From: Nostoc sp. NIES-4103
GTDB taxonomy: Bacteria; Cyanobacteriota; Cyanobacteriia; Cyanobacteriales; Nostocaceae
Assembly (NCBI RefSeq): GCF_002368335.1
Contig: NZ_AP018288.1
Coordinates: forward strand, 4,655,787-4,719,786
DNA length: 64,000 nucleotides
Direction of reading: 5' to 3'
In this document: one piece after another, positions 36,316 through 45,597 of the stretch
Layout: each line of letters begins with the position of its first letter
Position numbering within the stretch: position 1 is the stretch's first letter
Program-made: the position numbers and the translations under genes
The notes under the pieces: model-generated
Databases searched by the model: none
Told to the model about the DNA's origin: nothing
The model's input: the letters and a program-made list of their open reading frames with translations, nothing else

Positions 36316-36513
36316 TTATTTCTCTTCATCGCTCAATTCATCAATCATTCGAGTGATAGCCTGTCTACATTTATCTCGATAATTATCGATTGATTTTAAT
36401 TTTTCTAGCATTGACTTTGTAACCTTTATCGTGAGCGATTCTGTCAGTGATTCATCCCTATCAGTCTTAAACCCGTGTTTTTTAATCTCTGGATTACCTT
36501 TAGGGTTAGGCAT
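36316..36513 (-). CDS. Small ribbon-helix-helix-like protein
   Basis: 65 residues: a basic N-tail (MPNPKGNPEIKKHGFKTDRD) then ESLTESLTIKVTKSMLEKLK followed by a helix NYRDKCRQAITRMIDELSDE. The strand-helix-helix pattern resembles CopG/Arc-type repressors of plasmids and integrated elements. Candidate binder of the iterons or operator sites (inference). Confidence 0.6.
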   Translation of the reverse strand: MPNPKGNPEIKKHGFKTDRDESLTESLTIKVTKSMLEKLKSIDNYRDKCRQAITRMIDELSDEEK

Positions 36514-36638
36514 TACATAACTTCATATAGCTTGAATAATGGGGACACCTATTGAATAATGTTTTATTGGTGGTTGCGTAACTTTGGCGAGAGAAACAAC
36601 CACCAAACATCCACTTTGAAAATGGACATTATTATTTT

Positions 36639-37016
36639 ATGTTCACTAGGTCAGAACTGGAAATCAAAACGATTCCAGAACTTAATCGTTTGTGCCAGCG
36701 CTATGGCATCAAGCCAACAGGGAACAGAGGGTACAAGACCAGTTACATCACTTCTCTGATGGCATTCCCAACTATGGCTATCTCACAGCTCAAGCAAGGT
36801 CGAGGGTTAAGAGCGCTTGATTTTGCTGACTTCCAAGCGATAGGGAGAATGATAGAGGTGATGGAGTCTCCCACTGATGAGCAAGCAGCACTGATTAAAA
36901 TCACGTTAGAAGGCAGGAGGATGAGTTACCCGGATAGGTATGAGCAAGAAAGGTTGCTGGCAGTTCATCAGGCTAAGATGCTGCTTGAAAGGGCATTTGC
37001 CCTGTTGAGCCAATAA
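36639..37016 (+). CDS. Hypothetical element protein with SAP-like N-terminus
   Basis: 125 residues. The N-terminal MFTRSELEIKTIPELNRLCQ followed by RYGIKPTGNRGYKTSYITSL resembles a SAP-type helix-extended-loop-helix DNA-binding motif. The rest is helical (EQAALIKITLEGRRMSYPDR, QAKMLLERAFALLSQ). Function unknown. A strong terminator follows 30 bp after the stop. Confidence 0.65.
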   Translation: MFTRSELEIKTIPELNRLCQRYGIKPTGNRGYKTSYITSLMAFPTMAISQLKQGRGLRALDFADFQAIGRMIEVMESPTDEQAALIKITLEGRRMSYPDRYEQERLLAVHQAKMLLERAFALLSQ

Positions 37017-37045
37017 CAAGACACAGTAAGCATTACAGCTTTATT

Positions 37046-37071
37046 GCATCCCAAAAAAGGGGTGCTTTTTT
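37046..37071 (+). terminator. Rho-independent terminator
   Basis: GCATCCC / GGGGTGC stem, A6 loop, T6 tail, 30 bp after the stop at 37016. Confidence 0.85.
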
Positions 37072-37087
37072 ATATGCTTTGTAAAAT

Positions 37088-37123
37088 ACTCCAAGTATTA
37101 CTCCAAGTATTACTCCAAGTAAA
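37088..37123 (+). repeat. Iteron cluster 2: three 12-bp ACTCCAAGTATT units
   Basis: ACTCCAAGTATT, ACTCCAAGTATT, ACTCCAAGTAAA, then TTTCAACATA, paralleling cluster 1 at 33805. Confidence 0.85.
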
Positions 37124-37214
37124 TTTCAACATACTAATCTAGCCACCGTTCCCAACCTGCCATACCTGTTACGAAATCAAGTTTTGATTATGTTACGTTT
37201 TCAAGTTGGGATTC

Positions 37215-37234
37215 AATGGAACGTACCTTCCATT
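37215..37234. promoter_or_regulatory. Palindromic operator-like site
   Basis: AATGGAA-CGTACC-TTCCATT, a perfect 7-bp-arm palindrome; variants at 33903, 34776 and 34798 lie only within this element. Confidence 0.55.
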
Positions 37235-37265
37235 CTAAGACTGGGTTCTGTCTATGTTTTTAAAT

Positions 37266-37289
37266 ACTCCAAGTAATACTCCAAGTAAT
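37266..37289 (+). repeat. Iteron cluster 3: two ACTCCAAGTAAT units
   Basis: Two exact 12-bp copies in the same orientation as clusters 1 and 2. Confidence 0.82.
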
Positions 37290-37588
37290 TAGCAAAGCAT
37301 ATAATCCATAGAAAGCTATTGCCATTTCCAAAAGCATGACGATTTTACCCTGCTGGTACTAAACTTTTTGATTTTTTCGTTTCCGGCAGGGTAAGCCATC
37401 TGTAAAATGAGAATGGTCTAGTATTTATTACTAGTATCGATTTTTACTAGGAAACTAGATAAGTACTAGACCTGAAAATCAACCAAAATGGCAGTACAAA
37501 AGTACTAAAAACAGGTAGTTACTAGAAAATTAGTAGAAAATCAGAGACAATAGGCTAAAAACATTGATATTGCGTTATAAAGAAAGGT

Positions 37589-37613
37589 TCACCAGAACCG
37601 TTAAAAGTTTGGC
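37589..37613 (+). repeat. attR-like direct repeat
   Basis: Identical to 32054-32078. In hydrolase frame it continues CTACAACATTTAATTTAA (LQHLI, stop), the presumed original gene end. Confidence 0.88.
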
Positions 37614-37732
37614 TACAACATTTAATTTAAAACAGTTAATTTTTATAGAAAAAATAAAATAACTTAATCTTTCTTAGTTAAAATTGTAATAAAAATACAC
37701 TTTTAGCTAAAAAACTTTAAGAGGGGTCAGCC

Positions 37733-38338
37733 ATGCAAACCACCGAGTTCGACAGGATTTTGCGGCGACTAGCGACTGTACTGTCAGTCGTAATTCTTAC
37801 ATTGTCTTTAATTTACGTTTCTTGCGGAGTTTTACTGTCTTTTTACTACGAACCCACAGCAGGCGGTGCTTATGAATCATTGCGAAGAATTGATACAGAA
37901 GTGGCATACGGCTGGCTGTTCCACAGAGCGCATGATGTTGCTGGTAATGCAGTAATTGCGATCGCCCTGATTCAGATTGTAGTGATGTTTTTAAGCAGGC
38001 AATTTCGCAACAGTTGGCTAATTGCTTGGGTAAGCGGGATTTTGTTTACCCTCAGTGCGATCGCTCTAGATTGGACATCAATGATTTTAACTTGGGATCA
38101 AGAAGGATACTGGCGTTTTAGCATCGAGCTAGGAAACATCGAAGCCATTCCCCTAGTCGGTTCCCAACTGCGAAACATCCTCACAGGGGGTGGAGCAATC
38201 AGCAGTGTAACGATTCAACACCTGTACACCATACACGGTTACATAATTTCCATTGCTGCTATAACTTTGGCTCTAGTGCATTTATCAGCATTACTCTGGC
38301 AGGAAAAACAAATGTATCAAGAAAAAGCACTGAGTTAG
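37733..38338 (+). CDS. Cytochrome b N-terminal-domain (b6-like) membrane protein
   Basis: 201 residues with four or five membrane segments. The pattern follows the haem-binding half of cytochrome b6: SFYYEPTAGGAYESLRRIDT, then YGWLFHRAHDVAGNAVIAIA (paired His), and LYTIHGYIISIAAITLALVH (second His pair). It is shorter than PetB (about 215 aa) and not next to petD, so it is probably a b6-like paralogue of unknown partner rather than the b6f subunit. Start ATG 37733 has AAGAGGGG upstream. Confidence 0.8.
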   Translation: MQTTEFDRILRRLATVLSVVILTLSLIYVSCGVLLSFYYEPTAGGAYESLRRIDTEVAYGWLFHRAHDVAGNAVIAIALIQIVVMFLSRQFRNSWLIAWVSGILFTLSAIALDWTSMILTWDQEGYWRFSIELGNIEAIPLVGSQLRNILTGGGAISSVTIQHLYTIHGYIISIAAITLALVHLSALLWQEKQMYQEKALS

Positions 38339-38676
38339 TTGTCAGTTGTCAGTTGTGAGCCAGCGCGGCCAAGAGGGGGTCTCCACGCCACTTGTTCCAC
38401 TTGGGGAGACCCCTCTTGGCCGCAGTGGCTCCCCATGAGCGACTGGCGTTAGCGAAGCGGTAGCGAGGAACGAGCGTCACCCGTAAGGGTCAGTTGTCAG
38501 TTGGTGGAAGACAGGAGTTAACAATTATAGCCAGGGACTGGGGACTAGGGACTGGGTACTGGGTGAAAGGTCTTTTTGTGTCTAGGTTTTATCATCTGTT
38601 GATGTCCTAACACTACTGGCGACAGCTATATCTCCCCCATCTCCCCCATCTCCCTCATCTTTCCCATCTCCCCATC
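38339..38676. repeat. Composite repeat region with dispersed repeat copy B
   Basis: GTCAGTT units (38339), a long GC-rich hairpin repeat (about 38370-38490, GGGGAGACCCCTCTTGGCCG), GGGACTG heptamers, the dispersed repeat copy B at 38561-38630, and CTCCCCCAT units to 38675. Confidence 0.8.
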
Positions 38677-40596
38677 TCATCCACCTGGAGTATCACTAGT
38701 AGAAAGTTGAGCCAACTTAGCTAGGGAGACTTCTTCTAACTCCGGTAACTTTTCTATAGACAGGGGAGTAGACTGACTAACGCCAGATAAACGTTTTAAA
38801 AGGTTAGGTCTGGGATCATACAACAGGTAAATAATGCGATCGCCTACTTCCCACTCTTGATTTGCCGACATTATTTGCAGGCGTCCTTCTCGTTCTACTA
38901 ACAAAGGCACTAACACCCCAGTCTGAATCTTTTCCTGTATGCGCTCTAGTTGATTGGCAAATTCCGTTTCATCCAGCGTGATTGTACCTAACTTCACGCG
39001 CCCATCATTGAGGTACTCGTTCCAAGTCTTGATTGGTAAATCTGTGGCAAAAGCTTGGTTAACTTTGCTATTTGAACTCGCAGTTGCTTGTGGGTCGCGG
39101 GGAAAAACTGCTAACACACGCGGCGGCTTAAATTCCTCAGCAGCTCTTTGAGCCAAGACAAAATTCACCTCACCATTACTCGTCATAGCCAAAAAAGTGC
39201 CCATAGAAGCAAGTCCTGCTTCTTCCAAAACGGCAGCATCAAGGGCACTGCTAGAAATCACGCGCAGATTTTGTGCTTCGGCTTGGGAAAAACATTCTGG
39301 GTCAGTATCAATCATCACCACATTTTCTCCCCGTTCTTGAAAAAATCGGGCAATCAAAAGACTCAAGGGATTACAACCAACAATTACAGCACCAGTTGCT
39401 TGTTTAGAGGTGATTTGCAAAAACTTGGCAACCCAACCAGCTGTTAACCCTTGACAGACAACTGTCATGATAATTGTCAAAAAGACCAGGGCTTTGATGG
39501 AATCACCACCATTGATGCCTCGCTTTGTGAGCAAAATTGCGAATAAAGAAGCAACAGAAGCAGAAACGATTCCCCTAGGAGCAACCCAGCTTAAAAACAG
39601 TTTTTGTCGCCAGTTGAGGTCACTGTTCCAGGTACACAAGAGGATGTTAATCGGACGGACAATGAACATCAGTACCAAAACAGTAAATAAACTACCCCAA
39701 CCCAAAGCAAACACACTGGCAATCGATAGGTCAGCCGCTAGCAAGATAAATAGTACTGATACGCTGAGAATGGTCAGCTGACCTTTGAAACTACGCAAAA
39801 GCCGTTCTTCTGGGACTGAAGAATTGGCAAATACAGTTCCTGCAACTACTGTTGTCATCACTCCCGATTCGCTGCGAATCATCTGCGCCCAACAAAACAG
39901 ACCCCAAAGTATGGCTAGCACCACCAAGTTTTTCAACTCGAAAGAGAGAAAATTGGCACGTTTGAAAATAAAGCTCATCAAATAGCCGCCAAATGCACCA
40001 ATTGCGCCACCAATTCCCAGACGCATGAGTAACCCAATGATGGCATTGATGGGATCAGCATCACCGTTGACAATTGTGTCAAGGACAACAAAAGCGAGAA
40101 TAGCTCCCACTGGGTCGATTAAAACCCCTTCCCCTTCTAAAAGTGTTGCTACTTGGCGATCTACATTGATTTGTTTCAGCAAAGGGCCGACGACAGTTGG
40201 CCCTGTAACCACAACTATAGAAGCGTATAGAAAAGCTATGTTCCAAGGAAATTCGCCCAGCCAGTGAGCTGCCATGCTACCGCCAAGCAGTGTGACTAGT
40301 GTTCCTAGGGTGACAAGTAATTGTAGGCTAACTGAAACTCTGTCCAATTCTCGTAGATTTAGGTTAAGTCCGCCTTCAAATAGGATTATTGCCGTCGCTA
40401 GGGACACAATCACTTCCAGCCCTGTGCCTAGCAAATGGGGGTGCAATAACCCGATACCATCAGAGCCAAGCACAATACCTAATAGCAGTAACAAGACAAT
40501 GCTAGGTACACGCAAGTATGCAGCTAATACTTGGGCACTTATCCCTGCAAAAACAGCGCTCACCATCTGTAGGGTGATTTCAAAAGATGCTTCCAT
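38677..40596 (-). CDS. Cation:proton antiporter (NhaP/CPA1) with TrkA-N domain
   Basis: 639 residues. The first about 400 form a Na+/H+ exchanger with around 12 membrane segments; FEGGLNLNLRELD and VVTGPTVVGPLLKQIN include the conserved ion-binding region. A soluble RCK/TrkA-N-like domain follows (GAVIVGCNPLSLLIARFFQE, VVMIDTDPECFSQAEAQNLR), where NAD(H) binding would gate transport. The C-terminal part (GVLVPLLVEREGRLQIM, VGDRIIYLLY) resembles TrkA-C. Role: Na+/K+ and pH homeostasis at the plasma membrane. CTCCCCCAT repeats lie just after its stop. Confidence 0.9.
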   Translation of the reverse strand: MEASFEITLQMVSAVFAGISAQVLAAYLRVPSIVLLLLLGIVLGSDGIGLLHPHLLGTGLEVIVSLATAIILFEGGLNLNLRELDRVSVSLQLLVTLGTLVTLLGGSMAAHWLGEFPWNIAFLYASIVVVTGPTVVGPLLKQINVDRQVATLLEGEGVLIDPVGAILAFVVLDTIVNGDADPINAIIGLLMRLGIGGAIGAFGGYLMSFIFKRANFLSFELKNLVVLAILWGLFCWAQMIRSESGVMTTVVAGTVFANSSVPEERLLRSFKGQLTILSVSVLFILLAADLSIASVFALGWGSLFTVLVLMFIVRPINILLCTWNSDLNWRQKLFLSWVAPRGIVSASVASLFAILLTKRGINGGDSIKALVFLTIIMTVVCQGLTAGWVAKFLQITSKQATGAVIVGCNPLSLLIARFFQERGENVVMIDTDPECFSQAEAQNLRVISSSALDAAVLEEAGLASMGTFLAMTSNGEVNFVLAQRAAEEFKPPRVLAVFPRDPQATASSNSKVNQAFATDLPIKTWNEYLNDGRVKLGTITLDETEFANQLERIQEKIQTGVLVPLLVEREGRLQIMSANQEWEVGDRIIYLLYDPRPNLLKRLSGVSQSTPLSIEKLPELEEVSLAKLAQLSTSDTPGG

Positions 40597-41595
40597 GTTT
40601 GAGATTTTGAGCGATATATTTCAAAATCTTTTGTAAAGAAGTGTAAATACTACCCTTATAGGGTACAACATCACATTCTTGTCTTTTGCTAAATTCAAGC
40701 TTTTTTTCATACGTGGTTATTTATCTTACTTCTTTTGTTAGCTATGGGGCAAAAAAGTTGTATTTTTTGGCTATAAATTGAGAATGCTTTTGAAATATTT
40801 AGTACCAACCTCAAATAGAGAAGTATATTTAACTTTGCAATTATCCACAAATATAGTCAAAAAAATTTATAACTTGCTACTGGAAACCCCTTATTTATAA
40901 CCTCAATGTTAGGGTGAGTTTTTACAGAACTTCTGAAAATAAAAAGCCATTATATATCTTGTTGGTTTGCAACTGCCAAAGTTAAAAGGTTGTAATTAAT
41001 CATTTCTGTCTAAAAAATCAAATAGTTGTAAAACGGACTAAGGAACTCGAAGCCCCCACGACCCCACGGGTGACCCTCGCGCTTCTCGCTACCGCTCTTG
41101 AGAACGGTAGTCCCCAATAAGAGCGATGTCCTTCGTTAGTACAGCGAAGCGCTAACACCTCAACCAGTAGACAAATTGTACTGATGGCATTTCACAAAAT
41201 TCTTGATACAAGTTAATTCCTCAGCTGCTCCTGCTTCATGCCTGTTGGACTCAACAAACAGACAGCCGCATATGGTTTCCCAACTAAAGCAGACTGCGGT
41301 GGAAGCCTCTCTACCCAACTCCATCAAAGACACGCTTTGCGTAGCTTGCTTAGCCGTAAAGGTACGGTAACGCTCTTCGAGCGAACGGATGACGCTCCAG
41401 ACTCGCGATCTTCGCAACCTCTTAGGTCGGTCGGGCTGACCCTCCCGCAGTGGGGGAAGCACTGCAACGCGCTGCTTCCCTTGCTCCTCCTGCTCTGTTT
41501 TCTGACACCCAGTTTAATGTCACCAAAATTTTTTTAGCAAAGGCTGTTGACATCAATAGGGAAATTCGTTATTGTTAATAAAGTCTGAGTCCGAT
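40597..41595. other. 1 kb intergenic region with repeat DNA
   Basis: 40600-41030 is AT-rich with no gene. 41040-41500 is GC-rich repeat DNA with several hairpins (e.g. CTACCGCTCTTGAGAACGGTAG at about 41090). Opposed frames of about 100 codons at 41160-41537 overlap each other, have repeat-like composition and are not called. Confidence 0.5.
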
Positions 41596-41668
41596 GCCCC
41601 CATCGTCTAGAGGCCTAGGACACCTCCCTTTCACGGAGGCGACGGGGATTCGAATTCCCCTGGGGGTA
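41596..41668 (+). tRNA. tRNA-Glu(TTC), isolated, housekeeping type
   Basis: Cloverleaf with acceptor GCCCCCA / TGGGGGT, anticodon arm CCTCC-CTTTCAC-GGAGG and T-arm GGGGATTCGAATTCCCC. No encoded CCA, as usual for cyanobacterial housekeeping tRNA genes. It lies 6.8 kb from the array, which has its own divergent tRNA-Glu. Confidence 0.95.
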
Positions 41669-41778
41669 CTTTAATTAAGGCAAAAGCCAAGTCAAAAACT
41701 GAAGAACAAAGAGTCTTCAGTTATTTTGATTTAAAGGTAAGTTGTCTTCAAGAAATAAAAGTAGCTAATAATTAGCTA

Positions 41779-42387
41779 CTACAAACCTTGTTGAGCTAAC
41801 TGCTCTACACGCTGATGGATAGCTAAAAGATTTAGTCGTAAATCTTTGCTGAGGCGACGTTCGATAATGGTGACTGGCATAGTCAGCTTTGGCCAAACTT
41901 GGATGGTATAGCAGAGATTAGTTCCTACATGCTCACCAAGGAAATAAGGCTCTAAACACCAACTACCAGAAAAGCCTTTAAAATCTCCCTCTACCATCTG
42001 GAAATCTATTTGTTTGGGGAAGTATTCAACCAAATCCAAAACCACACGCGCACAAAAGTTAAAATTCAGTAGGCGCTGAGAGCCTATTTGTTCAAGCCGG
42101 ATACCCCCGTTAGGATGGTCAAGCAGACGACTTTTGGCAAGGTTGGGTATGAAGTCAGGTAAGGACTCGTAATCTGTAAGTACCTTCCAAATTTGTTCAA
42201 CGGGTTGGGGAATTTGAACTCTAGCAGTAATTTGCCGCTGTCGCTCTGCTATTTTCTCAATCTGGACTGCCACAAATGGCAAATTAGCTACATCAGCAGC
42301 AAAATTGTCTTCTTGGCTTGCATCCTCATCAGCGGCGATGAGATCAAAATCCTCTGTCGTGTTGTGTTGTTCAGTCACTTTCGCCAA
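41779..42387 (-). CDS. SRPBCC / coenzyme Q-binding (COQ10/START-like) family protein
   Basis: 202 residues with a helix-grip fold signature: ITARVQIPQPVEQIWKVLTD followed by YESLPDFIPNLAKSRLL. Later come FNFCARVVLDLVEYFPKQID and GSWCLEPYFLGEHVGTNLCY. Such proteins bind lipid or isoprenoid ligands. The gene begins immediately after the stop of the upstream histidine kinase (TAA then TTG; a GTG at 42378 is an alternative start), so the two are translationally coupled. Confidence 0.85.
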   Translation of the reverse strand: MAKVTEQHNTTEDFDLIAADEDASQEDNFAADVANLPFVAVQIEKIAERQRQITARVQIPQPVEQIWKVLTDYESLPDFIPNLAKSRLLDHPNGGIRLEQIGSQRLLNFNFCARVVLDLVEYFPKQIDFQMVEGDFKGFSGSWCLEPYFLGEHVGTNLCYTIQVWPKLTMPVTIIERRLSKDLRLNLLAIHQRVEQLAQQGL

Positions 42388-44436
42388 TTATGGTTTGCTT
42401 TTGTCAGAAAATTGAGGCAGCGTGAGGGTGAAGCAAATTTCGCTCAATTGAGAGTTTGAGATGGGAATACTCTCAACAGAGATTGACCCATTGAGATGCT
42501 GCACTAAGGACTTGACTAAAGCCAGTCCCAAGCCGGTCCCTGGCGTCCAACGTCCTCCTCTACCGCGACGGAACCTGTCAAATATGTAGGTTGCCTCTTC
42601 TTCGGAGATGCCACGTCCTGTGTTAGTCACCTTAATCATAACCTGATCCACAAGTTGCTCGACAGTGTGAGTTGCTTGCAAGTGAACTGTAGTGTCATGC
42701 TCTGAGTAAGTATAGGCGTTATTTAATAATTCTTGTAAAATGCGGTCAAAACTCTCTAGTTCAGTTTGTAGTTTTAAAGGCTCTTCTGGTAAATCTATCG
42801 TTACACTTAATCCTTTATCTACCAGCCTTTTCTCAAAGGATGTTCCTAACTCTTGAATTTTAGTATTTAAATCAATTGTTTCAAACTGTGGACTTTCCTG
42901 CTGAGATTCAAGCTTCTGGAGTTTGAGCAAATCATCGATTAAATTTTTCTCTTTGGTACACTCTTTTTCTAAGATATCTAGGTATAGAGCTTGACGCTCT
43001 GGCGTTATTCCTGGTCTACGTAAATTCTTGATTGATAACAGCATATTTGTCAGCGGGTAGCGTAGGCGATCGCTCATGTTGCTCATGAACTCATCTTTGA
43101 GTTCGTTGAGTTCCCGCAGTTGTTCAACATATTGCCGTGTTCTCTCATGTAATTTGGCTTGCAGTTCCAAACTGCTTTTGAGTTTCGCTGTCCGCTCATC
43201 TACTACAGTTTGTACTTGTCGCAAAGTCTGTGATTGAATGATGGCATTGCTGACTTGGGCACAGACCATTTCCACAAGATTTAATTCTGCTGTTTGCCAA
43301 CTGCGAGGAACTGCTTGCTGTAGCACCAAGAATCCTAAAACTTTGCCTTGATTTTCTAATGGCATTAACAGCACCGCTGGCAAAGCCTCAATTGCAAATA
43401 ATGGGGTAACTGTTGATGTATCCTGTAATTCTGTATAGTCATTGATGACTACAGATTTTCCAGAGTCAGTGAAAACACGTTGGCATAAACCGCAATCTGC
43501 AAGGAAGAAGGACTGCTCTGAACTGTCTTTTTGACTAGTGCCATAGATTTGTGAATCCCGATTCCATTGTGCAACAACAGTAGCTTTAGCTTTGGGAATT
43601 TGTTTTTTCGGTTGAATCCTAAATAGTGGATCTGTATATTTCAAGAGGATGAGCAAACCTCGATCTGCCTGTAGAGATTCGGCAGTAGAAGCGATCGCTA
43701 ACTGGAGCATTTGATTCAACTCCAAGTTGGTACGACTCAGTATAGTCAATTGCTTGATCAAGCTTTGATGTTGATTGGTTTTATGCAAATACTGTTGTTG
43801 ACTGGCAATTAGCTGTGCTTGTGCCACTTGGGAAAAAGCGATCGCACAAGATGACTCCACCGCTTTTAGCAGTTGTTTTTCTGACGCACTCCAATCATGG
43901 GCTTGGAATTTGATCAAATTAATCACGCCGTTATTTTTACCGCCAAACCGCGCAGGAATCGCCAAAACTGCTTTGATCGGTAGTGGTAACGATTGACATC
44001 CAACTACTAAACTATTTTGAATAGTCGAAATGTCTTCTATAGTCAGTGGTTCGGCAGCGCATTGGACTACTGGTACGTCAGAGAACATCTCACTTGAGTG
44101 AGGCATCCCTAAATACTCTTCAGAACACCAATTGGCAGCAGTTGCTTCGCCCGAAACCTCACTTGTAACTGTAACTAAGCAGCAGCAGTCTACTTTGAAA
44201 GCAACTCCCAACAATTGGGCAATATCTTGCAGCATCAGTGCCGTGGCTGAATTATTGGCAATGATGTGGTTAATTTTTTGTACCAACTCGTGGCCTGTTT
44301 GTTCCTGATGCTGCATCAGCTTGACTGGGTATGGTTGTAGTCGCTCTAGGTCATCCGGACACTGTGGCGGTAATGATAAATGCTTTTTCATTCCTGACAC
44401 GCTCTTATATAATGACCCCATTGTTGTTGTACCCAA
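42388..44436 (-). CDS. GAF-domain sensor histidine kinase with Asp in place of the H-box His
   Basis: 682 residues. Two GAF domains (about residues 35-190 and 225-400; a CNxxCGLC-like FLADCGLCQRVFTDSGKSVV) are followed by a coiled coil (TVVDERTAKLKSSLELQAKL), the dimerisation region and an ATPase domain. The ATPase motifs are intact: N-box LQELLNNAYTYS, G1 VTNTGRGISEEEA, F-box YIFDRFRRGRGG and G2 GTGLGLALVKSLV. The H-box reads DEFMSNMSDRLRYPLTNML where SHELRTPL-like sequence is expected, so the phospho-acceptor His is Asp. The changed codons form a HIP1 octamer. It may be a pseudokinase or signal through another site. Translationally coupled to the SRPBCC gene. Confidence 0.88.
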   Translation of the reverse strand: MGTTTMGSLYKSVSGMKKHLSLPPQCPDDLERLQPYPVKLMQHQEQTGHELVQKINHIIANNSATALMLQDIAQLLGVAFKVDCCCLVTVTSEVSGEATAANWCSEEYLGMPHSSEMFSDVPVVQCAAEPLTIEDISTIQNSLVVGCQSLPLPIKAVLAIPARFGGKNNGVINLIKFQAHDWSASEKQLLKAVESSCAIAFSQVAQAQLIASQQQYLHKTNQHQSLIKQLTILSRTNLELNQMLQLAIASTAESLQADRGLLILLKYTDPLFRIQPKKQIPKAKATVVAQWNRDSQIYGTSQKDSSEQSFFLADCGLCQRVFTDSGKSVVINDYTELQDTSTVTPLFAIEALPAVLLMPLENQGKVLGFLVLQQAVPRSWQTAELNLVEMVCAQVSNAIIQSQTLRQVQTVVDERTAKLKSSLELQAKLHERTRQYVEQLRELNELKDEFMSNMSDRLRYPLTNMLLSIKNLRRPGITPERQALYLDILEKECTKEKNLIDDLLKLQKLESQQESPQFETIDLNTKIQELGTSFEKRLVDKGLSVTIDLPEEPLKLQTELESFDRILQELLNNAYTYSEHDTTVHLQATHTVEQLVDQVMIKVTNTGRGISEEEATYIFDRFRRGRGGRWTPGTGLGLALVKSLVQHLNGSISVESIPISNSQLSEICFTLTLPQFSDKSKP

Positions 44437-45261
44437 TTTCTTGGCATATTCTTCACTGTTAGTGGTGTTGCTCCACTTGTTTAATTAAAATTTTTTATTT
44501 GGACTTTGTTTGTTTTACTTGTTGTAACCTTTTTTTATACAGATGACCAAGAATAAGATACTGGTATATGAAACCAATTTCTACATAAGTATGGAAATAT
44601 TTAAAATACACTAAACTGCTTGATATAACTTATGTTTGGGCGTTTTGTGCAGGCTTGATTTATTAACTTTTGCCTAGGATATCCTGTCTGTAACTATACA
44701 TAAACCGTAATTATTCTGGAATTCAGGCAACCAGTTTCAAAAAAAAACCGTGGTAATACTGCCATCTGATACTCATGGAGTATAAAATTTAACTTTAAAT
44801 TTAAAAATCTAACTACCTTTCTATCACTCTGATTAACTGTCAAATATTGTTACAGCCAAATCACACAAAAAACTGGAATGGCTGCTCAAGCCTATTAGCA
44901 AAGGATTTGTGATGTCGTTGCCTAACTCCTGTTTTCTAGACTCATTTACTTGTTAGGCCAATGGTTTCCACATGTCAAGTCTATTTACACCCCCTGTGAT
45001 CGAAACTCAATCTTAGCAAGTATATCTACTAATCAAAAAAGATTTTTATCCAGTTATATCACTACATAAATTTTAAGTTTTTAACTGATATCTCTAATAA
45101 GCTGCTAAGTGCTGTAGATACTTCTACGGTGAGGGGGTTGCAGTCTTGGTGAGTCTACTTCCCGTCTCCAATTATTTATGCTGGCTTACTTGCAGCTAAA
45201 TTATGAATGCAGCCCAGTCACTAATCAGAGTAACAAAAGCTGCATTCAGCAAAACAAAAGG
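44437..45261. other. 825-bp AT-rich intergenic region
   Basis: No gene, tRNA or strong hairpin recognised. It probably contains the kinase promoter near 44440-44560. Confidence 0.45.
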
Positions 45262-45597
45262 TTATCCAGCCAAACTCTCGACGCTTAAGGGAACCATGTC
45301 GCCATTCCTGGTCAGTCCTAGCAGCATGGGTTGTTGGGCTTGAATTAATTGACCTGTAAGTACACAACGCTCTTCTTGCAAAGCTGTGGCAGCTATACTA
45401 GCTCGAATATCGGCTCGTGAAAATCGGGGTTTCCACTCACCTGATTTTTGCTGGACATAATTCCAGAGGATATCTCGAATCAGGGCTTGATAGCCTTGAT
45501 TGCCAGCTATGTCTTTGAGTTTATCTTTGAGTTCTCGCTCCAAGCGAATGCTGGTTACTTCCATATCGGTAGTTGGGGTGCGAGCGATCGTATGCAT
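45262..45597 (-). CDS. Ribbon-helix-helix-like DNA-binding protein
   Basis: 111 residues. The segment TDMEVTSIRLERELKDKLKD IAG followed by YQALIRDILWNYVQQ has the strand-helix-helix layout of MetJ/Arc-type regulators. A C-terminal part (TALQEERCVLTGQLIQAQQP, then GDMVPLSVESLAG) is unusual for a plain antitoxin. No toxin gene is next to it. GGAGAAAAAG upstream serves as ribosome-binding site. Confidence 0.75.
   Translation of the reverse strand: MHTIARTPTTDMEVTSIRLERELKDKLKDIAGNQGYQALIRDILWNYVQQKSGEWKPRFSRADIRASIAATALQEERCVLTGQLIQAQQPMLLGLTRNGDMVPLSVESLAG

Larger units (their letters stand above)
32054..37613. mobile_element. 5.6 kb integrative element in the 3' end of a hydrolase gene
   Basis: Bounded by 25-bp perfect direct repeats (32054-32078 and 37589-37613). 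It carries a tyrosine recombinase next to the left end, a decayed regulator, its intact relative, an SprT-like protein, three small proteins of unknown function, and three clusters of 12-bp iterons. It also holds palindromic operator-like sites and five TTACTAG motifs near the ends (32124, 32135, 37428, 37444, 37519). No phage structural, conjugation or replication gene is recognised, so it is a non-autonomous or satellite-like element, or one with novel functions. Confidence 0.85.

Noticed and set aside
37733..38338. Calling the b6-like protein PetB
   Set aside because: Sequence diverges outside the His pairs, petD is not adjacent, and the length is short.
41160..41537. Two opposed 100-codon frames
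   Set aside because: They overlap each other in GC-rich repeat DNA and show no domain, ribosome-binding site or conserved pattern.
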